Assembly (NCBI RefSeq): GCF_014192055.1
Contig: NZ_JACHXM010000001.1
Location: 196,931 to 260,930 of the forward strand
Direction: 5' to 3'
DNA from: Halomonas organivorans
GTDB lineage: Bacteria > Pseudomonadota > Gammaproteobacteria > Pseudomonadales > Halomonadaceae
Length of the DNA: 64,000 bases
A program made the translations under genes and the position numbers. How positions within the stretch are numbered: the first letter of the stretch is position 1; each line of letters starts with the position of its first letter. This document shows, in pieces, positions 9,763 through 18,802 of this stretch. A model generated the notes under the pieces. The model saw nothing but the letters and a program-made list of their open reading frames with translations. It was not told the origin of the DNA and made no database searches.

Positions 9763-10149
9763 CTTCGTCTCTCCAAGGGATCAAGGGGGCCGAGTCATGG
9801 CTCGAAGTCCGAACCCTAATTCCTAAAGCTAACTTCAGGTAAAGGTCTGGGTAGCGAACTTTTCACTACCGGAACGAAATACGGCCGGGACTGCATGGCA
9901 AAGAGTGTTATTCATCGGCCTGCCCGTTCATGGCAGTAGTCGCGTGCTGGCATGGAAAATCGACAGCGCCGAGAAACATCGGCGGGAACCGATGCCTCTC
10001 TACCCCTTGAGTACTCTGTAAAAGTTCAACTAACGTTAAGGCTTGCGCGCTGAATTGATTAGCCCGGCCAAGAGGGAAATACTGTTTCCCTCATGGAACA
10101 GTCGGGAAGCGCTTCCCCGATGCCGGACGCCCTCATGACGGAACCAGCC
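9763..10149. promoter_or_regulatory. Divergent control region between pump operon and LysR regulator
   Basis: This 387-bp gap must hold the promoters of both the efflux operon and the regulator. It is clearly more A+T-rich than the flanking genes. A perfect 8-bp inverted repeat with a 5-base spacer (GAGGGAAA, TACTG, TTTCCCTC) occupies 10072-10092 near the regulator start and may be an operator or a leader hairpin. No specific LysR box could be fixed by eye. Confidence 0.45.
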
Positions 10150-11148
10150 ATGTCACAGGATCTCAACGATGTCCTGATCTTCTCCAAGGTGGTGGAGCAA
10201 GGAAGCTTTACCGCCGCCGCCCGCCTGCTGGGCATTCCCAAGACCACGGTAAGCCGCAAGGTGAAAGCGCTGGAGAATCGCCTGGGCGCCAGGCTGCTGC
10301 AGCGCACCACACGCCGCCTCAGCCTGACCGAGGCCGGCGCCGTGTACTATGAGTACAGCCAGCGCATCGCCCGCGAGCTTGGCGAAGCGGAGCACGCGGT
10401 GCACCAGCTCGAGGACAGCCCGCGGGGCTGGCTGCGAGTCACCACGCCCTTCACCATGTGCAGCGAGTTCACCTCGATCCTGGTGCAGGACTTCCGCAAG
10501 CACTATCCCCAGGTGCGGGTCGAGTTGATTCTCTCCAACGAGCGCCTCGACCTGGTGGCCAACCGGATCGACGTCGCCATCCGCGTTGGCCCCCTGGCGG
10601 ACTCCAGCCTGGTGGCGCGCCCGCTGGCCCGACATCGCTCTTACGTGTATGCCAGCGAGGACTACCTCGCCCAAAACGGCGAACCCCGCGAGCCGGCGGA
10701 CCTGATCCATCACCCGGCGCTGGCGAGAGACCTCGACCGACGCGGGCATCGCCATGTGTGGCAGTTGCAAAACGGATCGCGCCGGGAGGAGGTCGAGATC
10801 GACCCCGTGGCCATCGCCAACGACCCCTTCATATTGCGCGGCCTGCTGCTCGATGGGCAGGGCATCATGCTGGCCAGCGAGATCGTGGCCTGCCTCGGGC
10901 CGGAGGAAAGCCGGATACACCGCATCCTCGAGGGCTGGGAGGGCCCCGAGGTAGAGCTGAACGCAGTCTTCCCGGGCGGCCTGCTCGTCTCGCCCAAGGT
11001 ACGCACCTTCGTCGATTTCGTCGTCGAGCAGATGCGCCTCAAGATGCAGGCAGCACTCCCGCAGGACCAGGCCCCCGCCACCCCGGTCGCCTTCCCCCCG
11101 GCCGCGGTCGCCGAAGACGCGGAGGAACCCGTGGACGCAACGGCCTGA
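10150..11148 (+). CDS. LysR-family transcriptional regulator of the efflux operon
   Basis: This 332-residue protein has an N-terminal winged helix-turn-helix (residues 1-60, with SFTAAARLLGIPKTTVSRKV as recognition region) and a LysR substrate domain that begins with the common RLRVTTP-like strand (about 90 on). The 40-residue Ala/Pro-rich tail is not part of the usual fold. I start at 10150 because the family has its helix-turn-helix within the first residues; in-frame ATGs at 10093, 10120 and 10135 are alternatives, none with a strong ribosome site. It is transcribed away from the RND pump genes, so control of that pump is the natural inference; the inducer is unknown. Confidence 0.88.
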   Translation: MSQDLNDVLIFSKVVEQGSFTAAARLLGIPKTTVSRKVKALENRLGARLLQRTTRRLSLTEAGAVYYEYSQRIARELGEAEHAVHQLEDSPRGWLRVTTPFTMCSEFTSILVQDFRKHYPQVRVELILSNERLDLVANRIDVAIRVGPLADSSLVARPLARHRSYVYASEDYLAQNGEPREPADLIHHPALARDLDRRGHRHVWQLQNGSRREEVEIDPVAIANDPFILRGLLLDGQGIMLASEIVACLGPEESRIHRILEGWEGPEVELNAVFPGGLLVSPKVRTFVDFVVEQMRLKMQAALPQDQAPATPVAFPPAAVAEDAEEPVDATA

Positions 11149-11264
11149 GGAACACGGACTTCCACTTTCCCTTGGCGTGGCGGCGTCCCGCTTCGCGATG
11201 AGCTGACGAAGCGCCCATCTTGCGGCACCATGAAGCCCCGTTTCATCGCTGCGAAGGATTCGCC

Positions 11265-14200
11265 ATGCTCGCCACCGCAGAGACCGCCCTGACGCCCGGC
11301 TTCATGGTGATCCACGGCAACCGCCTCGAGGCGCTGCGCGACCTGGCGGTGGAGTGGCTACGCCAGCATCCGCTCTCGCCGCTCGAGGACGAGGTGATCC
11401 TGGTGCAGAGCAACGGCATCAGCCAGTGGCTGAAGCTGGCGCTGGCCGCCGACCCGCCCGCCGGCGCCGGTATTGCCGCGGCGATGGACGTCACCCTCCC
11501 GGCGCGCTACCTGTGGCAAGCCTACCGCGCCGTCCTGGGCGCAGACGCCGTGCCGCCGGCCTCGCCGCTGGACAAACCGCGGCTGATCTGGCGGCTGATG
11601 CGCCTGCTGCCCGAGCTGCTGGATGACGCCACCTTCGCCCCGCTGGCGCGCTTCCTGGCCGACGACGAGGACCTGCGCAAGCGCCACCAGCTCGCCGAGC
11701 GCCTGGCCGACCTGTTCGACCAGTACCAGGTCTATCGCGCCGACTGGCTTTCCGCCTGGGCCGAGGGCCGCGACGAGCTGATCGACGCCCGCGGCCAGGC
11801 CCGTCCGCTCGCCGAGGACCAACGCTGGCAGCCGGCGCTATGGCGACGGCTGCGCGACGACATCGGAGACGAAGGCCTGGCCACCAGCCGCGCCTGGGTG
11901 CACACCCGCTTCCTCGAGGCCTGCCGCGAGCTGACGCCTGAGAGCCTTCAGCGGGGTTCTGGAAAGAGCCGTCCTTCGGGCCTACCGCGCCGGGTGGTGG
12001 TGTTCGGCATCTCCTCGCTGCCCCGCCAGACCCTGGAGGCGCTGGCCGCGGTGTCTCGCGTCACCCAGGTGCTGCTGTGCGTGCACAACCCCTGCCGCCA
12101 CTACTGGGCGGACATCATCGAGCACAAGGACCTGCTGCGGGCCGCCCGCCGACGCCAGCGCCAACGCCCCGGCATGCCGCTGGCGCTCGACGACACCCAG
12201 CTGCATCTTCACGCCCAGCCGCTGCTGGCCGCCTGGGGCAAGCAGGGCCGCGACTATTTGCGCCTGCTCGACGAGTTCGACGACCAGGACGCCTACCGGG
12301 CGCTGTTCGACGCCGAGGCGATGCGCATCGATCTGTTCGACTCGCCGCTCGAGCAGGCCGAAGCCCCGGGGCTGCTGCAGCAATTGCAGGACGACATCCT
12401 CGAGCTGCGCCCGCCCCAGGAGACCCGCGAGGCCTGGCCGGCCGTGGACCCGGCCCATGACCGCAGCCTGCGTTTCCACGTCGCCCACAGCGCGCTGCGC
12501 GAGGTGGAGATCCTCCACGACCAGCTGCTGGCCGCCTTCGACGCCGACCCCACGCTGCGCCCGCGCGACGTGCTGGTGATGGTGCCGGACATCGACACCT
12601 ACGCCGCCGCCGTGCAGGCGGTGTTCGGCCGCCTGCCGCCGGACGACCCGCGCCACATCCCCTTCACGCTCTCCGACCAGACCAGCCGCCACCGCCAGCC
12701 GCTGCTGGTGGCGCTGGAGGCGCTGCTGCACCTGCCGGAGGCGCGGCTCACGGTGAGCGACCTGCTCGACCTGCTCGAAGTGCCCGCCCTGCGCGCCCGC
12801 TTCGGCCTGGACGCCGACGCCCTGCCGGTGCTGCGCCGCTGGATCGAGGGCGCTGGCATCCGCTGGGGGCTGGACGCCGAGCAGCGCGCCCGGCTCGACC
12901 TGCCCGGCGGGCTCACCGCCAACACCTGGGCCTTCGGCCTGCGCCGCCTGATGCTGGGCTACGCGGTGGGTCAGACGGAGAACGAAGGCGCCGACGGCCC
13001 CTGGCACGACATCGAGCCCTACGGCGACATCGGTGGACTGGAAGCCGCGCTGGCCGGCCCGCTGATGGACCTGCTCGACGCGTTGGAAGCCCAGTGGCGC
13101 GCGCTCAGCGAGCCCGCCGACGTGCCCACCTGGTGCCGCCGCCTGCGCGGGCTGCTGGCCGAGTGCTTCGCCGCCGAGGACGAGGCCGACCTCGCCACCC
13201 TCAACCGCCTGGGCGAACTGCTGGAAGACTGGCAGGAGACCAGCGAGGACGCCGGCCTCACCGAGGCGCTGCCGCTCTCGGTGGTGCGCGAGCACTGGCT
13301 CGGCCAGCTCGACGAGGCCAACCTCTCCCAGCGCTTCCTGGCTGGCGCGGTGAACGTCGCCACCCTGATGCCGATGCGCGCCATCCCGTTCCGCCACGTC
13401 TGCCTGCTGGGCATGAACGACGGCGACTACCCGCGGGTACAGCGCCCGCTGGACATCGACCTGATGGGCCACGACTACCGCCCCGGCGATCGCTCGCGCC
13501 GCGAGGACGACCGCTACCTGTTCCTCGAAGCACTGCTCTCGGCCCGCAACAGCCTGATGATCAGCTGGGTCGGCCGCAGCATCCACGACAACGCCACCCA
13601 GCCGCCCTCGGTGCTGCTCGGCCAGCTGCGCGACCACCTCGCCGCCGGCTGGACGCTCGCCGGCCACGAGCACGAGGACGACGCCGGCCAGGCCCTGGTC
13701 GACGCCCTGACCACCGAGCACCCGCTGCAGCCGTTCAGTCGCAGCTACTTTTCAGAAGATCCAGCGCTGTTTACCTATGCCCATGAATGGCGGGCGGTGC
13801 ACTCTGTTGAGACAACGCCGCAAGACGTCGCGGACGGCGAGCTGCCGCCCATCGAACTCGATACCGCCCTGCCGCTGTCGCGTCTCAGCGGCTTCCTCAA
13901 GGACCCGGTGAAGGCCTTCTTCACCACCCGGCTCGGCGTCTATCTCGAACGCGAGGCGCTGGAGAGTCCCGACCACGAACCCTTCGCGCTCGACGGCCTG
14001 GACCACTGGCAGCTCCAGCAGGCGCTGATCGAGGCCGGCCGCCGCGCCGTGGACGTCGCCGAACCGCCGACGCCAGCCGTGCACGCCACCCTGGAGCGCC
14101 TCGAGCGCGAGGGGCGCCTGGCCATGGGTGGCTTCGCCGAGCTGATGCGCGAGCAGCTGGTCGAGCCGCTGGACAAGGTGTTCAGCGACTACGCCGAGCT

Positions 14201-14903
14201 GCTCGAGGCCTGGCCCCACGCCTGGGAGACGCCGGCCGCCGTGTCGCTACAACTCGCCACCGAAGATGGCCCGCTGGCCGTGGAGGACTGGCTGGACGGC
14301 CTGCGCGAGAGCGACGCGGGCGAGCGCTGCCGTCTGGTGCTGATGACCAGCAGCCTGATCAACAAGGGCAAGTACCACTGGAAGCACTGGCTGGCCCCCT
14401 GGGTCGCCCACCTGGCCGGCCAGCTCGCCCTCGGCCCCATGACCACCGAGCTGATCTCCCGCGCCGGCGGCGGCACCCTGGCGCCGCTGGACGCCGGCAC
14501 CGCCCGGGCGCACCTGGAGGCCATCGCCCGCGCCTGGCGCTCCGGCATGACCGCACCGCTGCCGCTGGCCCGCGACACCGCCTTCGCCTGGCACGAGAAG
14601 GGCGGCGATCCCAACGCCCTGGCCCGCGTCTTCGGTGGCGATGAGGCGAAAGCAGAGGAGGCCGATTACAAGGCCTGGAAGGCCGCCGTCACCGTCTTCC
14701 ATGGCACCGGCTTCAACGGCGACCATGGCGAGCTTGGCCGCGATCCGTATATCGCCCGCCAGTGGCGCGACCTCGAAAGCCTGGTGCGCCATGAGGCCGC
14801 CGGGCGGCACTTCACCGAGCTGACCGCGGCGCTCTATGCGCCCCTTCACGATGCGGTAAAAACCAGGAAGAACGGCGGCAAGGGCCAGGGAGGCAAGGCA
14901 TGA
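11265..14903 (+). CDS. recC: Exodeoxyribonuclease V subunit gamma (RecC)
   Basis: This 1212-residue protein is the RecC subunit of the RecBCD helicase-nuclease, which processes double-strand breaks, recognises Chi and loads RecA. The N-terminus (GFMVIHGNRLEALRDL, then VILVQSNGISQWLKL) is characteristic. It holds a helicase-like fold without working Walker motifs, then a nuclease-like C-terminal fold. It is somewhat longer than E. coli RecC (1122 residues). GAAGGA lies 7 nt before the ATG at 11265; an upstream in-frame start at 11220 lacks this. Its stop overlaps the recB start (ATGA), so the three subunits should be made together. Confidence 0.95.
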   Translation: MLATAETALTPGFMVIHGNRLEALRDLAVEWLRQHPLSPLEDEVILVQSNGISQWLKLALAADPPAGAGIAAAMDVTLPARYLWQAYRAVLGADAVPPASPLDKPRLIWRLMRLLPELLDDATFAPLARFLADDEDLRKRHQLAERLADLFDQYQVYRADWLSAWAEGRDELIDARGQARPLAEDQRWQPALWRRLRDDIGDEGLATSRAWVHTRFLEACRELTPESLQRGSGKSRPSGLPRRVVVFGISSLPRQTLEALAAVSRVTQVLLCVHNPCRHYWADIIEHKDLLRAARRRQRQRPGMPLALDDTQLHLHAQPLLAAWGKQGRDYLRLLDEFDDQDAYRALFDAEAMRIDLFDSPLEQAEAPGLLQQLQDDILELRPPQETREAWPAVDPAHDRSLRFHVAHSALREVEILHDQLLAAFDADPTLRPRDVLVMVPDIDTYAAAVQAVFGRLPPDDPRHIPFTLSDQTSRHRQPLLVALEALLHLPEARLTVSDLLDLLEVPALRARFGLDADALPVLRRWIEGAGIRWGLDAEQRARLDLPGGLTANTWAFGLRRLMLGYAVGQTENEGADGPWHDIEPYGDIGGLEAALAGPLMDLLDALEAQWRALSEPADVPTWCRRLRGLLAECFAAEDEADLATLNRLGELLEDWQETSEDAGLTEALPLSVVREHWLGQLDEANLSQRFLAGAVNVATLMPMRAIPFRHVCLLGMNDGDYPRVQRPLDIDLMGHDYRPGDRSRREDDRYLFLEALLSARNSLMISWVGRSIHDNATQPPSVLLGQLRDHLAAGWTLAGHEHEDDAGQALVDALTTEHPLQPFSRSYFSEDPALFTYAHEWRAVHSVETTPQDVADGELPPIELDTALPLSRLSGFLKDPVKAFFTTRLGVYLEREALESPDHEPFALDGLDHWQLQQALIEAGRRAVDVAEPPTPAVHATLERLEREGRLAMGGFAELMREQLVEPLDKVFSDYAELLEAWPHAWETPAAVSLQLATEDGPLAVEDWLDGLRESDAGERCRLVLMTSSLINKGKYHWKHWLAPWVAHLAGQLALGPMTTELISRAGGGTLAPLDAGTARAHLEAIARAWRSGMTAPLPLARDTAFAWHEKGGDPNALARVFGGDEAKAEEADYKAWKAAVTVFHGTGFNGDHGELGRDPYIARQWRDLESLVRHEAAGRHFTELTAALYAPLHDAVKTRKNGGKGQGGKA

Positions 14904-17900
14904 CGATGACGGAAGCCATGCAAGCGGCCGAGACGCCTCGGCTTGATCCCGTAGCGCTGCCGCTCACCGGCAGCCGGCTGATCGAGGCCAGCGCCGGCAC
15001 CGGCAAGACCTTCACCATCGCCCTGCTCTACCTGCGCCTGGTGCTCGGCCCCCGCAATGAGAACGATGCGGCCAGCTTCCCTCGGCCGCTGACGCCGCCG
15101 GAGATCCTTGTCGTCACCTTCACCAACGCCGCCACCCAGGAGCTGCGTGACCGCATCCGCGCCCGGCTGGTGGAGGCCGCCGAGGCGTTCTCGCCCTCTA
15201 CCTCGTCCGACGACGCGACGGAGGCGCCGGTTCAGGCGCCCGACGATGCGCCCACCCCGTCTCCCAACGAAACCGGCGATCTCTTCGCCGAACCACCGGT
15301 GGATAACGCTTCCGCGGTGGATATCCCCGCAGACGACGATGACGGCAGCCAGGACCCTCTGATCGCCCTGCGTAACAGCTACCCCCGCGAGAGCTGGCCG
15401 ACCTGCGCGCGCCGGCTGCGGCTGGCCGCCGAGTGGATGGACGAGGCCGCGGTCTCCACCATCCACTCCTGGTGCCACCGCATGCTGCGCGAGCACGCCT
15501 TCGACAGCGGCAGCCTGTTCGCCCTGGAGATGTCGCTGGACCAGTCGGAGATGGACCTGGAGATCGCCCGGGACTACTGGCGCAGCTTCTACTACGACCT
15601 CGACCCCGAAGCGCTGGAGATCATCAACGGCCACTGCAAGTGGTCGACGCCGGACGCTCTGAACGACACCGCCACCCGGCTGCGTACCCACGCCGCCGCC
15701 CTGCCCGCGGCGGCGCCGCCGGCCGAGGCGATCGATCACTACCGCGAGCGGCGCGCCGCGATGCTGGCCGAGCTCAAGGCGCCCTGGCCGGCCTGGCTCG
15801 ACGAGCTGGAGGCGCTGCTCGAGGCCGCCGCCAAGCGCAAGGCGTTCAACGGTCAGAAGCTCAACGCCAAGAGCCGCGCCAACTGGCTCGCCGCCCTGCG
15901 CGACTGGGCCAATGACACCGAGCTTGCCGAGCCGAAGCTGACCGACGCCGCCTGGAAGCGGCTGACGCCGGAGGGCATCGCCGAGATCTGGAAGGCTGAC
16001 TCTTGGGAAAAAGACCGGGCGCCGATCCTGCCGGCGCTGGAGGCCCTGGAAGCGCTGCCGGAGAACCTCGCCGAGCTGCCCGACCCGTTCGCCGACCTGC
16101 TCGCCCACGCCGTGCACTGGATGGCCGCGCGCCGCGAGACCGTGCAGCGCCGCCGCGCCGAGCTCGGCCCCGACGACCTGCTGCACCGGCTGGACGCCGC
16201 CTTCGCGGGCGAGGCCGGCGAGACGCTGGCCGCGCGTATCCGCGAGCAGTTCCCGGTGGCGCTGGTCGACGAGTTCCAGGACACCGACCCGGTGCAGTAC
16301 CGCCTGTTCGACCGGGTCTATGCGCTGGAAGACAATCGTGATGACAGCGCCGTGCTGCTGATCGGCGACCCCAAGCAGGCGATCTACGCCTTCCGCGGCG
16401 CCGATATCCACACCTACCTCCAGGCCCGGCGCGACACCGCCGGCCGCCACGTCACGCTGGGCACCAACTTCCGCTCCGCCGCGCCGATGGTCGAGGCGGT
16501 CAACCGGGTGTTCGCCCACGCCGAGCAGAGCGAATCCGGGGCCTTCCTGTTCCGCCGCGGGGACGACAACCCCGTACCCTTCGCCCCGGTGGACGCCAAC
16601 GGCCGCAAGGACTCACTCACCCGACACGGCGCGCCCCAGCCGGCGCTGACGCTCTGGCACCTGGCCAGCGACGACACCCTGCCCAAGGGCGCCTACCTCA
16701 GCGAGCTGGCCGGTCGCTGCGCCACCGAGATGGCGAGTCTCCTGCGCGAGGGCCAGGCCGGGCAGACGGGCTTTCAGAAAGAGGAAGACTTCCAGCCGCT
16801 GGCGCCGTCGGACCTCGCCGTGCTGGTCAACAACGCCGGCGAGGCCCGCGCCATTCGCGGCGCCCTGCTGGCCCGCGGCATCCGCAGCGTCTACCTCTCC
16901 GACAAGGAGGGCGTGTTCGAGACCGAGGCCGCCGCCGAGCTGGAGGTGTGGCTGGCCGCCTGCGCCGCGCCGGACGACGAGCGCTGCCTGCGCGCCGCGC
17001 TGGCCACGCCGAGCCTGGGCCTGAGCCTCGCCGAGCTCGACGCCCTGAACGGCGGCCCCCAGCAGGACGAGCTGGCCTGGGAGGCGCGGGTGATGCAGTT
17101 CCGCGACTACCACCGCCAGTGGCAGCGCCGCGGCGTGCTGCCCATGCTGCACCGGCTGCTGGCCGACTTCGCCGTGCCCGGCCGACTCTTGGCCGTGCCC
17201 GAGGGCGAGCGACGGCTGACGGATCTTCTTCATCTGGGCGAGCTGCTGCAGGAAGCCAGCGCCGAAATCGACGGCGAGCACGCCCTGCTGCGCTTCCTGG
17301 CCGAGTCCCGCGCCCATCCCCAGGCCCAGTCCGACACCCACCGCCTGCGCCTGGAGAGCGACGCCGACCTGGTGCAGGTGGTCACCATCCACAAGTCCAA
17401 GGGCCTGGAGTACCCGCTGGTGTTCCTGCCCTTCATCGCCGCCTTCCGCCCGGTAAAGCAGGGCGATCTGCCGCTGCGCTGGCACGACGACGACGGCAAC
17501 CTGCGCCTGACGCTCTCCGCCGACGAGGCGACACTGGCCCGCGCCGACCACGAGCGCCTGGGCGAGGACCTGCGCAAGCTCTACGTCGCCCTGACCCGTG
17601 CCCGCCACGCCACCTGGCTCGGCCTGGCGCCGCTGGAGGCCATGGAGCGCAGCGCCGTCGGCCATCTCCTCAAAGGGGGCGAAGCGCTCTCGCCCGACAA
17701 CCTGCGCCCGGCGCTCGAGGCGCTGGCCGACGACAACGCCGGCGATCGCAACGAACAGGTGACGGTGCTGGACGCCCCCGAGGCCGATGCCACACCAGTC
17801 GAGCTCGCCGCCGACGACGCGCCTCTCGGTGAAGCCCGCGCGCCGACCCGGGCGATCCGCGAGCACTGGTGGATCGCCAGCTACTCGGCGCTGCGCACCG

Positions 17901-18802
17901 GCGCCACGCCGGAGGAGGACAGCGCAGCAGCCACCGCCGTCGAGGCCGAACCGGCCCCCGAACCCACCACCGCCGTCGAGGCGACGGCCATGGAGGTGAT
18001 CGACGAGCCCTTCGATGCCGCCGCGGCCACGGTGAGCGAGGGCTCGCTTCACCGCTTCCCCCGCGGACCCTCGGCGGGCACCTTCCTGCACGGCCTGCTG
18101 GAATGGGCCGGCGAGGAAGGCTTCGCCCGGGTGGCGGAAGACACCGAACTGCGCGCCGACACCCTGGCCCGGCGCGCCAACCGCCGCGGCTGGGAGGGCC
18201 AGATCGCCGCCCTCGAACAGTGGCTGCCGGAGCTTTTGACCACGCCGCTGCCGGTGCCGGATTCGGGCGATGACGAGGCCGCGCCGCTGCGCCTCGATGC
18301 CCTGAATCGCGCGTCCGACTACCGGATCGAGCTGGAATTCTGGTTCGCCGCGCATAAGGTCAACACGCGCAAGATGGACGCCCTCGTAAGCGCTCACACA
18401 CTCGGCGGGCGCCCCCGACCGGCGCTGGAGCCCGACACCCTCAACGGCATGCTCAAGGGCTTCATCGACCTGGTGGTGGAGCACGAAGGCCGCTTCTACG
18501 TGCTCGACTGGAAGTCCAACCACCTGGGCGTGGACGACGCCGCCTACACCGAGGCGGCGATGGCGGAGGCCGTGCTCGAGAAGCGCTACGACGTGCAATA
18601 CTGCCTCTACCTGCTGGCCCTGCACCGGCTGCTCGAGGCCCGGCTGCCGGACTACGACATCGAGCGCCACCTGGGCGGGGCGCTCTACGTCTTCCTGCGC
18701 GGCACCCGCGCGCCCTCCCGCGGCGTGCACGCCGAACGCCCGCCGAGCGAGCTGATCCTCGCGCTCGATGCCCTGTTCCGCGCCGAGGAGGCCGCCGCAT
18801 GA
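14900..18802 (+). CDS. recB: Exodeoxyribonuclease V subunit beta (RecB)
   Basis: This 1300-residue protein is the 3'-5' helicase and the only nuclease of RecBCD. Walker A is ASAGTGKT (30-37). The helicase core continues with VALVDEFQDTDPVQY and LIGDPKQAIYAFRGAD, and later VVTIHKSKGLEYPLVFLP. The C-terminal nuclease keeps its catalytic set in GFIDLVV...VLDWKSN (about 1182-1205). Two low-complexity stretches rich in Ala, Pro, Asp and Glu are present at about 95-155 and 1010-1045, making it longer than E. coli RecB (1180); they look like halophile-style linkers in loops. It overlaps recC and recD by 4 bp at each end. Confidence 0.96.
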   Translation: MTMTEAMQAAETPRLDPVALPLTGSRLIEASAGTGKTFTIALLYLRLVLGPRNENDAASFPRPLTPPEILVVTFTNAATQELRDRIRARLVEAAEAFSPSTSSDDATEAPVQAPDDAPTPSPNETGDLFAEPPVDNASAVDIPADDDDGSQDPLIALRNSYPRESWPTCARRLRLAAEWMDEAAVSTIHSWCHRMLREHAFDSGSLFALEMSLDQSEMDLEIARDYWRSFYYDLDPEALEIINGHCKWSTPDALNDTATRLRTHAAALPAAAPPAEAIDHYRERRAAMLAELKAPWPAWLDELEALLEAAAKRKAFNGQKLNAKSRANWLAALRDWANDTELAEPKLTDAAWKRLTPEGIAEIWKADSWEKDRAPILPALEALEALPENLAELPDPFADLLAHAVHWMAARRETVQRRRAELGPDDLLHRLDAAFAGEAGETLAARIREQFPVALVDEFQDTDPVQYRLFDRVYALEDNRDDSAVLLIGDPKQAIYAFRGADIHTYLQARRDTAGRHVTLGTNFRSAAPMVEAVNRVFAHAEQSESGAFLFRRGDDNPVPFAPVDANGRKDSLTRHGAPQPALTLWHLASDDTLPKGAYLSELAGRCATEMASLLREGQAGQTGFQKEEDFQPLAPSDLAVLVNNAGEARAIRGALLARGIRSVYLSDKEGVFETEAAAELEVWLAACAAPDDERCLRAALATPSLGLSLAELDALNGGPQQDELAWEARVMQFRDYHRQWQRRGVLPMLHRLLADFAVPGRLLAVPEGERRLTDLLHLGELLQEASAEIDGEHALLRFLAESRAHPQAQSDTHRLRLESDADLVQVVTIHKSKGLEYPLVFLPFIAAFRPVKQGDLPLRWHDDDGNLRLTLSADEATLARADHERLGEDLRKLYVALTRARHATWLGLAPLEAMERSAVGHLLKGGEALSPDNLRPALEALADDNAGDRNEQVTVLDAPEADATPVELAADDAPLGEARAPTRAIREHWWIASYSALRTGATPEEDSAAATAVEAEPAPEPTTAVEATAMEVIDEPFDAAAATVSEGSLHRFPRGPSAGTFLHGLLEWAGEEGFARVAEDTELRADTLARRANRRGWEGQIAALEQWLPELLTTPLPVPDSGDDEAAPLRLDALNRASDYRIELEFWFAAHKVNTRKMDALVSAHTLGGRPRPALEPDTLNGMLKGFIDLVVEHEGRFYVLDWKSNHLGVDDAAYTEAAMAEAVLEKRYDVQYCLYLLALHRLLEARLPDYDIERHLGGALYVFLRGTRAPSRGVHAERPPSELILALDALFRAEEAAA

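Noticed and set aside
11982..13721. Minus-strand open frame of 579 codons within recC
   Set aside because: Antisense shadow of recC; low-complexity Gln/Val/Gly content and no recognisable motif.
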